Origin: CAYGHE01 sp964349805
Lineage (GTDB): Bacteria; Patescibacteriota; Saccharimonadia; Saccharimonadales; Saccharimonadaceae
Assembly: GCA_964349805.1 (NCBI GenBank)
Contig: CAYGHE010000013.1
Coordinates: forward strand, 1-12,618
Reading direction: 5' to 3'
Length of the DNA: 12,618 nt
Shown here: one piece after another, positions 1 to 4,107 of the stretch
Numbering within the stretch: the first letter of the stretch is position 1
Layout of the letters: the number at the start of each line of letters is the position of its first letter
Program-made: the position numbers and the translations under genes
Notes under the pieces: generated by a model
The model's input: the letters and a program-made list of their open reading frames with translations, nothing else
Database searches by the model: none
What the model was told of the DNA's origin: nothing

Positions 1-896
1 TTGTCGCTAGCTGGACGACCAGATGGGTAACGGTTATTACCGTAAATAGTAGAACCGTTCACATAGGTCATGCCAGTTGGCAACGTATCACGGAAAGTAA
101 CATCATCCTGTTGTACTTCGCCGACGTTTTTGTACTCAATTAGGAAGTCAACTTTTTCACCAGGTTGTGCTATGTAGCTGTCAACCCATTTATTTTCACC
201 GTGTTTGCTAACTAATTTCTCCATTTCGAATTTCGAAGTAGGTGCAAACTGTGGTTTTACGCGGAAGGTTACGTAACCATCATACTTGAAACAACCGGGT
301 ATCTTACCATCTAACGCACTGTATCCGAGTTTCGCACCGGCACTAGTGAATATACTCTCTGGGAGAGCGACACCAGTAGGGCCAAAAACATTGTTCTCGA
401 ATTTCAAACTACCGCTTACATATGCCAGATTGAAGTCTTGGTCGCTTTTAAATCTAGCGTGGTCATAAACTTCTTTTGGTGTAGCGTTACTAGAGCTCAA
501 AAAACCGTTCACTTGGATCGATTTTGCTGTAGTGGTTGGCAAGTTGAACTTAGCAGTAACGTCCTGGGCTACTAGGTTTAAGTTCTCGGCTGCATTGTTG
601 TGAACGTACATGCGAACCGTGTAAGTCTTGCCTGCTGCTACGGTCATATCGTCTGACCACAAATCGTTTGTGCCGCTTTCGCGGATACCTACGAAGTTGC
701 GCTCGTCACCAATGTTTGGGTTATTAGTTATGGAGTTGAACGTAACGAAATTAGCTGGGTTTTCTATTGTGAACGTTTGACGTTCTGGTCCCCAAGCAAA
801 AACAACTGCGGGAACTATAATTGCGGCTGCAAATATAGCTACCAGAGCTTTGACGCGCTTGGGTGCACGTCGAATCATAGAAATGAATTTATTCAT
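1..896 (-). CDS. Secreted surface protein with DUF11-like repeat, partial (5' part)
   Basis: The frame stays open from an ATG at 896-894 to the window edge, giving 298 codons, so the C-terminus is missing. An AAAGGAG ribosome binding site lies at 911-905, 8 nt before the ATG, which fixes the start. The N-terminus is basic (MNKFISMIRRAPKRVK) and followed by a hydrophobic stretch at about residues 17-34 ending near VVFAWG, so it is exported or membrane-anchored. The next ~190 residues (starting ETFTIEN-like, with NPNIGDERNFV and later ALDGKIPGC) look like the N-terminal domain common in Saccharibacteria surface proteins; that is recalled, not searched. Near the break, FLIEYKNVGEVQQDDVTFRD followed by TLPTGMTYVNGS is typical of a DUF11/SdrD-like beta-sandwich repeat, so more repeats and a C-terminal anchor probably lie beyond the edge. 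It probably has a structural or adhesive role on the cell surface. Its codon use is like the glycolytic genes, not like modules A-C. Confidence 0.85.
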   Translation of the reverse strand, partial: MNKFISMIRRAPKRVKALVAIFAAAIIVPAVVFAWGPERQTFTIENPANFVTFNSITNNPNIGDERNFVGIRESGTNDLWSDDMTVAAGKTYTVRMYVHNNAAENLNLVAQDVTAKFNLPTTTAKSIQVNGFLSSSNATPKEVYDHARFKSDQDFNLAYVSGSLKFENNVFGPTGVALPESIFTSAGAKLGYSALDGKIPGCFKYDGYVTFRVKPQFAPTSKFEMEKLVSKHGENKWVDSYIAQPGEKVDFLIEYKNVGEVQQDDVTFRDTLPTGMTYVNGSTIYGNNRYPSGRPASD

Positions 897-912
897 ATTC
901 TATTCTCCTTTC

Positions 913-938
913 TTGATCTATCTCTCAGGTTAGATCAA
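913..938 (-). promoter_or_regulatory. Leader hairpin before the surface-protein gene
   Basis: TTGATCTA (913-920) and TAGATCAA (931-938) form a perfect 8-bp inverted repeat with a 10-nt loop. In the minus-strand transcript the hairpin ends 2 nt before the AAAGGAG ribosome binding site, so it may stabilise the mRNA or affect translation, or may be a protein operator. No convincing promoter is visible further upstream; TATATT at 949-944 is a weak -10 candidate. Confidence 0.45.
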
Positions 939-993
939 ATTTAAATATAATTATTTGGAAAGTTTCGTTTGGTAGGGCCGAATTGTTAAACGT

Positions 994-1025
994 ACAAATC
1001 GGATTATTACAATAGTGCATGTCCT
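994..1025 (+). repeat. Left inverted repeat of module A
   Basis: It reads ACAAATCGGATTATTACA, then ATA, then GTGCATGTCCT. Apart from the 3-nt ATA insert (1012-1014) it is the exact reverse complement of 2381-2409. It is followed directly by CCGC-AAATGTA-GCGG (1026-1040), which can form a 4-bp hairpin. Confidence 0.85.
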
Positions 1026-1053
1026 CCGCAAATGTAGCGGAAGAAGATTCGCG

Positions 1054-1109
1054 AGGAATCTACTCGACCACAGTGCCTAAAAAAGCGCAAAAAGTGGGAA
1101 TAGATTCCT
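1054..1109. repeat. Inverted repeat AGGAATCTA / TAGATTCCT in the gap
   Basis: AGGAATCTA (1054-1062) and TAGATTCCT (1101-1109) are perfect 9-bp complements around an A-rich loop. They lie in the non-coding stretch 897-1178 between the surface-protein gene and the lipoprotein stop. That stretch also holds the left module A repeat and the lipoprotein terminator hairpin, and no gene that I can support. Confidence 0.5.
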
Positions 1110-1134
1110 CTGGTGTTGCTAAAAGTTCCTTTCC

Positions 1135-1170
1135 GGGCAGGTGCGGAGTTTTGAGGCTCCGCACCTGCCC
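1135..1170 (-). terminator. Strong hairpin after the lipoprotein gene, likely terminator
   Basis: A perfect 14-bp stem (1135-1148 with 1157-1170) and an 8-nt loop begin 8 nt beyond the stop of the minus-strand lipoprotein gene. A bulged TCC/GGA can extend the stem. There is no immediate U-run: on the minus strand the stem is followed by GGAAAGGAACTTTT. It therefore resembles the stem-only terminators common in high-GC bacteria rather than a canonical intrinsic terminator. Confidence 0.65.
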
Positions 1171-1178
1171 TGGAGTGG

Positions 1179-2264
1179 TCAGCAGGTGCGCCCAGGGGCG
1201 CACCCAGATCCTTCGTCGGGATCGATCGGCGGCTCCTCATCTTCTGACTCTGGTGGTAGATCTGAATCTGGAGTGGACCCCTCGGGGGGCTCCGTCTGAG
1301 TAGGGGCGGGCTCGTTCACCCGCACCCCTGCGGGTGGATCATCCATGCTCCCGCGGGGGATGTGCTCCCCTCTAGTCGTATCCAGATTGAGTCCTTCACC
1401 CTCAGGGGCGTTCCCCTGTGGTCCTGAGCTGTCCGTTGGAATCTTGGGCAGCATCGGAGGAGGAATCAGATACACTACGTTGCCGCAGCGGATCATGATC
1501 CAGACTGAGGAACCGTCACGGAGGACGGTCACGATGGCCGTGCGGTCACCGCTGATCCCTGGCGTGTCGGCTACACCGAAGATTCCGTCAGAGACGCCGG
1601 AGTTGGTCCCGTTGGCGGGAGCCTCTCCTTCCATGGTGACATTACCTTCGGCGGTTAGTACGCCCTTGAGCTGGTACCAGAGATTTTGTCCATTCTGCGA
1701 CAGACAATCTCCTTCGACCAGCCCAGCCCAGTCGTTCGGGTCGTCATACAACCCGTACGCATTAGCGAAGGTGGCCAAGGTCAGGCCATCTGAACCGGCT
1801 TGCTCAAGTACGAACTCTGCCTGGTTAAGACCGCCAGCCATAGCCGCCGCATACTGCTTGGCGAACTCGTTGTTGACTCGGTTGTTGGACCGATCAACGT
1901 CTACCTGCACGAACTCCGGCAAGCATTGCACAGGATCGTCAGTCTCATCAACTGAACATTCCTGAGCTTCTGCCTCGAGGTCTGAAAGGCGCTCGGTGAG
2001 AGTGTCGACCGCTTTCGTAGCCAACCCATACACCAGAGTGTCCTCCTCGGCTGATGCCAAGACCTTCTTGGCAGAGCCAAGCAGATCCAGCGTTTCCTCG
2101 ATCTCGTCCGTCACGTTCTCGCACGAGGCGGAGACGGTTTGAACGATTTCGATTGTGGGCTGGTACTCCTTGGATCGGTTGCTGGAGGGGGGTGACGAAC
2201 ACGCCGCCACCCCAAGCATCAGGAACGCCACAAGGGCGATCCACCAGCTGGTCTTTGAACGCAT
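1179..2264 (-). CDS. Predicted lipoprotein of unknown function (module A cargo)
   Basis: This is a 361-residue lipoprotein. A basic, hydrophobic N-terminus leads to the lipobox VAAC, with Cys22 as the lipidated residue, so it should be anchored on the outer face of the membrane. A GAGGGAGGAACC ribosome binding site immediately before the ATG supports the start. Residues ~38-105 are acidic and heptad-like, probably a helical coil. Residues ~130-265 look globular and end in VWIMIRCGNVVYLIPPP. Residues ~270-361 form a Pro/Glu/Asp-rich disordered tail ending GSGCAPGRTC. Acidic residues, Pro/Gly and G/C-ending codons dominate, unlike the pyk cluster. It is the only gene between the module A inverted repeats and has its own leader hairpin and terminator, so it is probably monocistronic. 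I do not recognise a family; a role in surface contact with the host cell is possible but unsupported. A 206-codon frame on the opposite strand is a shadow. Confidence 0.85.
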   Translation of the reverse strand: MRSKTSWWIALVAFLMLGVAACSSPPSSNRSKEYQPTIEIVQTVSASCENVTDEIEETLDLLGSAKKVLASAEEDTLVYGLATKAVDTLTERLSDLEAEAQECSVDETDDPVQCLPEFVQVDVDRSNNRVNNEFAKQYAAAMAGGLNQAEFVLEQAGSDGLTLATFANAYGLYDDPNDWAGLVEGDCLSQNGQNLWYQLKGVLTAEGNVTMEGEAPANGTNSGVSDGIFGVADTPGISGDRTAIVTVLRDGSSVWIMIRCGNVVYLIPPPMLPKIPTDSSGPQGNAPEGEGLNLDTTRGEHIPRGSMDDPPAGVRVNEPAPTQTEPPEGSTPDSDLPPESEDEEPPIDPDEGSGCAPGRTC

Positions 2265-2286
2265 GGTTCCTCCCTCGAGCGTCCAC

Positions 2287-2311
2287 GTAGATGTTTTGGA
2301 GGGACATCTAC
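2287..2311 (-). promoter_or_regulatory. Leader hairpin of the lipoprotein mRNA
   Basis: GTAGATGT (2287-2294) and ACATCTAC (2304-2311) form an 8-bp stem with a 9-nt loop about 22 nt before the start codon. In the transcript the loop side contains UCCCUC, which is complementary to GAGGGA of the ribosome binding site. A switch between the hairpin and an SD-masking pairing is therefore possible. The stem is seen; the regulation is inferred. Confidence 0.45.
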
Positions 2312-2328
2312 AACAAACCCTTCTAGAA

Positions 2329-2337
2329 CTTATAGCA
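2329..2337 (-). promoter_or_regulatory. Candidate extended -10 promoter for the lipoprotein gene
   Basis: On the minus strand, TGCTATAAG provides a TGn extension and a 5/6 match to TATAAT. Transcription would start near 2322, giving a leader of about 58 nt that includes the hairpin at 2287-2311. No good -35 is seen. An alternative start lies further out: TTGACA (2488-2483), a 17-nt spacer and TACGCT (2465-2460), which would transcribe through the right inverted repeat. Confidence 0.4.
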
Positions 2338-2380
2338 TCAGTGCTTATCGACTAACGTCCCGCTAACAAGCGGAAGCATC

Positions 2381-2409
2381 AGGACATGCACTGTAATAAT
2401 CCGATTTGT
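2381..2409 (-). repeat. Right inverted repeat of module A
   Basis: AGGACATGCAC followed by TGTAATAATCCGATTTGT is the reverse complement of 994-1025 except for the 3-nt gap. On its inner side, CCGCT-AACA-AGCGG (2360-2373) forms a 5-bp hairpin. On its outer side, CCTCCGC-N5-GTAGC (2416-2432) echoes CCTCCGC-N4-GTAGC at 1023-1038 beside the left repeat, in direct orientation. Confidence 0.85.
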
Positions 2410-2586
2410 TAACGACCTCCGCTATCCGTAGCCTCACACTATAGATAACTGATTACTACAGCGTATCACAAAAGAATTGAAATGTCAATGACTTTGATAA
2501 TGTTTATGCTGAAAGCACAAGCGGTAAGAGAAGAGCACTACATGTGGGGTAGATATAGCATCTGTTAACACTATACAAGTTAATAT
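2410..2586. other. AT-rich non-coding spacer between modules A and B
   Basis: I find no supportable gene here. It is the divergent upstream region of the lipoprotein gene (minus) and the 2693 gene (plus). It holds an alternative minus-strand promoter (TTGACA 2488-2483) and a TTAAC-N9-GTTAA inverted repeat (2565-2583) just upstream of the module B promoter. Confidence 0.5.
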
Positions 2587-2615
2587 TTGACAATATAAGT
2601 CAATAGGTGTATAAA
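2587..2615 (+). promoter_or_regulatory. Sigma70-like promoter of the module B gene, with operator-like palindrome
   Basis: A perfect -35 TTGACA (2587-2592), a 17-nt spacer and TATAAA (2610-2615) give the strongest promoter match in the window. Transcription would begin near 2622 and the leader would be about 70 nt. The -35 forms half of the palindrome TTGAC-N7-GTCAA (2587-2603), a plausible operator placed to block polymerase. Confidence 0.65.
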
Positions 2616-2632
2616 TTTGATTAAGCGTTAGT

Positions 2633-2647
2633 CGGGGATGGTCCCCG
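2633..2647 (+). promoter_or_regulatory. Leader hairpin of the module B mRNA
   Basis: CGGGGA-TGG-TCCCCG is a 6-bp stem with a 3-nt loop near the predicted 5' end of the transcript. A smaller TACC-TTT-GGTA hairpin follows at about 2654-2664, before the ribosome binding site at 2680-2688. Confidence 0.5.
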
Positions 2648-2692
2648 GCTGGTTACCTTTGGTAGCAAGCGCTAGCATAGGAAGGGAGCAGT

Positions 2693-3025
2693 ATGTCGAA
2701 GAAGACACGCTGCGAAAGATCACTCGAGAAGCTCGTTGCGCGGGTGGGGGACTGCCTTCAGATTTCCGATCTGGGGGACGCGAACAAGCTCCTGGGCAAC
2801 AAGTCGGAGATCGAGAAGGCAGCTCTGTGCCTGCTCGAGCGCAAGACTGAGCTGGGACTGAGCAAGTACCTCGCCCAGGTGGGACAGACCCGTGGTGCTC
2901 GCCTGAGCGCACTGCGCGAGGCGGTGATCAAGGTGACGCAGGCCCGCCGAGAAGAGCTCTTGCGAGAGCAGAAGGAAGACAGGCGTACACGCCACCCACA
3001 GGTGGCTGTCGCCATGCAGGGGTGA
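2693..3025 (+). CDS. Small helical protein of unknown function (module B)
   Basis: This encodes 110 residues. GGAAGGGAG (2680-2688), 4 nt before the ATG, is an excellent ribosome binding site. By hand count about 85 of 110 codons end in G or C, against roughly 17 of the first 40 codons of pyk, so the gene is compositionally foreign. The protein is rich in Leu, Glu, Lys and Arg, is predicted largely alpha-helical, has no signal or membrane segment, and ends in a basic tail (about residues 85-105, REELLREQKEDRRTRHP). That is compatible with a cytoplasmic nucleic-acid- or partner-binding protein, but no family is recognised. It has its own strong promoter and leader hairpin, a folded 3' region and a canonical terminator, so it is a complete monocistronic unit. 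The helical protein next to a structured RNA might form an RNP, but nothing shows it. Confidence 0.8.
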   Translation: MSKKTRCERSLEKLVARVGDCLQISDLGDANKLLGNKSEIEKAALCLLERKTELGLSKYLAQVGQTRGARLSALREAVIKVTQARREELLREQKEDRRTRHPQVAVAMQG

Positions 3026-3229
3026 GCTTCTCTCCCTCCCCTGGGGAGAGAACCCGACGGGCCGAGGGCACGGGTCGCGCTTGCACGGCGCAACTACGGG
3101 AGACCACCTAGTGGTCCCGCGGATCCCTCCTTGGCCCGTTCAGGGCTAAACCGGTGACGGCGATCCTACAGGGTCAATGCCACCAACGGGGTCGGGGTTG
3201 GGAGCTGACGAGCTCCCACCCCGCCCCCG
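3026..3229 (+). ncRNA. Densely structured GC-rich 3' region, candidate structured RNA
   Basis: Hairpins can be drawn along the whole stretch. First, TTCTCTCCC with GGGAGAGAA-type pairing at 3028-3052. Second, an 11-bp outer stem, ACGGGCCGAGG (3057-3067) with CCTTGGCCCGT (3129-3139, one G-U), that encloses a GCGC/GCGC hairpin (about 3077-3091) and a GACCAC/GTGGTC hairpin (about 3097-3119). Third, a nested stem at 3153-3184 pairing GGT/ACC, GGC/GCC and GATCC/GGGTC around a TACA loop. Fourth, a 13-bp stem with one bulge at 3193-3223. There is no open frame of note. It lies between the module B stop and the terminator, so it would be transcribed with that gene. It matches no RNA family I recognise. 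Confidence 0.4.
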
Positions 3230-3256
3230 CGTAATACCTAAATCTGACTAAATCTA

Positions 3257-3278
3257 CCGCCCACGTAGGCGGGTTTTT
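3257..3278 (+). terminator. Intrinsic terminator of module B
   Basis: CCGCC (3257-3261), a 6-nt loop CACGTA and GGCGG (3268-3272) are followed by G and five T residues (3274-3278). This is a canonical intrinsic terminator closing the 2693 gene and its folded 3' region. Confidence 0.8.
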
Positions 3279-3389
3279 GTTTGCAAAAAATATTCAAATA
3301 GGTTAAACATAAGATAAGCATTCATCGTGGCCATAGGGGTGTCACGAACCGGGAGGGTTGCTGTTTACAACTAGGTAGGCTGGAGTCCC

Positions 3390-3836
3390 ATGTCACATAC
3401 AACAAGCTCCGTGTATGGGTTGGATTCGGACATGCACGGGGATCTGTGCCGCAAAATCGCAGGAGTGTTTGGTCAAGCTCGTGACCCCAGGCGCTACACG
3501 CCAAAGGGGACACGGCGGGGCACGCCTGGAGAGGTGACTCTTCTGGGTGATGATGGTATAGCCGGGTTGACGGTGTGGCTTTGCACCCGCATACGTTGCC
3601 TCGGTGCCGTCACCCAGACCAACGATCGTGGGCAGCAACGCTCCATGGTGTTCCGCTGCCTCCTTCGACTGAGGGATGAAGGAGTCTTGTACAGACGCGG
3701 CGCAACTTGGCGCATGGACGCCAGATTCATCGAATCCAAGAAGCGTGAGTCTGAACAACTCCGCCAGCATGTGAAAGGAGCTGCAAAGCGGAGGCCGTAC
3801 GTGAATCGTCCCAGGGCGACCGTACCCGCTACCTAG
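3390..3836 (+). CDS. Hypothetical basic protein (module C)
   Basis: This encodes 148 residues that I do not recognise. The ATG at 3390 follows CTGGAG (3380-3385) with 4 nt between; a second in-frame ATG at 3432 is possible. The protein is Arg-rich and basic, with no signal or membrane segment. Residues ~60-110 (GIAGLTVWLCTRIRCLGAV through FRCLLRLRDEGVLYRRG and WRM) have a helix-helix-beta-hairpin look that recalls a winged helix, but no signature proves it. The tail is Lys/Arg-rich. Codon use is GC-rich like modules A and B. It is followed by a 14-bp-stem hairpin and then the tRNA promoter. No promoter of its own is clear; TTGCAA (3281-3286) with TAAACA (3304-3309) is a weak possibility. A 125-codon frame on the opposite strand is taken as a shadow because it lacks a convincing ribosome binding site. 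Confidence 0.6.
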   Translation: MSHTTSSVYGLDSDMHGDLCRKIAGVFGQARDPRRYTPKGTRRGTPGEVTLLGDDGIAGLTVWLCTRIRCLGAVTQTNDRGQQRSMVFRCLLRLRDEGVLYRRGATWRMDARFIESKKRESEQLRQHVKGAAKRRPYVNRPRATVPAT

Positions 3837-3847
3837 AAGACCCCTTT

Positions 3848-3923
3848 AGGTAGGAGTGCTGATAAAAGCGTAGATGGGAATAAGCATTTCAGGCTGACCC
3901 TACTACCAACAGCACTCCTACCT
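3848..3923. repeat. Long hairpin after module C
   Basis: AGGTAGGAGTGCTG (3848-3861) and CAGCACTCCTACCT (3910-3923) are perfect 14-bp complements around a 48-nt loop. TAGGTAG (3847-3853) can instead pair with CTACCTA at 3829-3835, which overlaps the module C stop codon, so the two foldings exclude each other. No U-run follows directly. It could be a transcription or processing signal or a recombination site. Confidence 0.7.
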
Positions 3924-3943
3924 GGAGTCAATAAGCAAATTTT

Positions 3944-3952
3944 TGATACAAT
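3944..3952 (+). promoter_or_regulatory. Extended -10 promoter of tRNA-Glu
   Basis: TGATACAAT provides a TGn extension and TACAAT, a 5/6 match to the -10. Transcription would begin near 3959, 13 nt before the mature tRNA. The -35 (TGGAGT, 3923-3928) is poor. Confidence 0.6.
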
Positions 3953-3971
3953 AGGGAAGTAATAAATCCAC

Positions 3972-4046
3972 GGTCTCATCGTCTAACGGTTAGGACACCA
4001 GGTTTTCATCCTGGCAATCCGGGTTCGATTCCCGGTGAGATCACCA
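3972..4046 (+). tRNA. tRNA-Glu(UUC)
   Basis: A full cloverleaf can be drawn. The acceptor GGTCTCA (3972-3978) pairs with TGAGATC (4036-4042) with one G-U. The anticodon stem CCAGG/CCTGG encloses loop TTTTCAT with anticodon TTC (4005-4007). The T arm is CCGGG-TTCGATT-CCCGG, the discriminator base is A, and CCA is encoded (4044-4046). Anticodon UUC reads GAA and GAG, glutamate. It lies between the GC-rich accessory region (on its 5' side) and pyk, and may be transcribed with the pyk operon, because no intrinsic terminator is seen before 4108. Confidence 0.97.
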
Positions 4047-4091
4047 CTTTAGAAATTATATTATTCATCCGAACCGTATCTGGTCATAAGG

Positions 4092-4100
4092 TGTTACAAT
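4092..4100 (+). promoter_or_regulatory. Extended -10 promoter of the pyk operon
   Basis: TGTTACAAT ends 7 nt before the pyk ATG, so transcription would start at or next to the A of the start codon and give a leaderless mRNA. AAGGTG (4088-4093) is 14 nt from the ATG, too far to be a normal ribosome binding site. No good -35 is visible. Confidence 0.55.
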
Positions 4101-4107
4101 AAAGTCT

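Larger units (their letters stand above)
994..2409. mobile_element. Candidate mobile cassette (module A) bounded by inverted repeats
   Basis: A segment of about 1.4 kb lies between inverted repeats at 994-1025 and 2381-2409. It contains one gene, a GC-rich lipoprotein on the minus strand, and no transposase or integrase. Just inside each repeat is a small hairpin with a CCGC/GCGG stem (1026-1040 and 2360-2373). The outer flanks carry GTTAAACG (985-992) and GTTAACG (2408-2414), a possible imperfect target duplication that overlaps the right repeat by two bases. The layout fits a non-autonomous element moved by an enzyme encoded elsewhere. Mobility is inferred only; the repeats are what is seen. 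Confidence 0.5.
2612..3251 (+). repeat. Imperfect direct repeats at the edges of module B
   Basis: TAAATTTGATTAA (2612-2624) and TAAATCTGACTAA (3239-3251) match at 11 of 13 positions. They sit where composition changes from AT-rich to GC-rich and back again. The right copy overlaps a 10-bp tandem repeat, CTAAATCTGA then CTAAATCT (3238-3255). They could be a worn target duplication or a chance match of AT-rich DNA. Confidence 0.35.

Noticed and set aside
1345..1965. 206-codon open frame on the plus strand
   Set aside because: It lies inside the minus-strand lipoprotein gene, which has a lipobox and a strong ribosome binding site; long antisense frames are expected in GC-rich coding DNA.
3111..3155. 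HDV-like ribozyme in the folded region of module B
   Set aside because: Some segments recall its core, but I could not draw the required double pseudoknot.
3428..3437. GGACATGCAC inside the module C gene, identical to 10 bases of the right module A repeat (2382-2391)
   Set aside because: The match does not extend to either side and sits within coding sequence; a chance match is likely.
960..3930. Integron cassette array with attC sites
   Set aside because: GTTAAAC matches the GTTRRRY core at 985-991 and 3302-3308, but no RYYYAAC partner lies at a suitable distance, the large hairpins lack core sites, no integrase gene is present, and genes point in both directions.
3972..4046. tRNA-Glu as the attachment site of an integrated island
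   Set aside because: The accessory region lies on the 5' side of the tRNA and no copy of the tRNA 3' end was seen within it or at its far edge; integrases normally use the 3' end.
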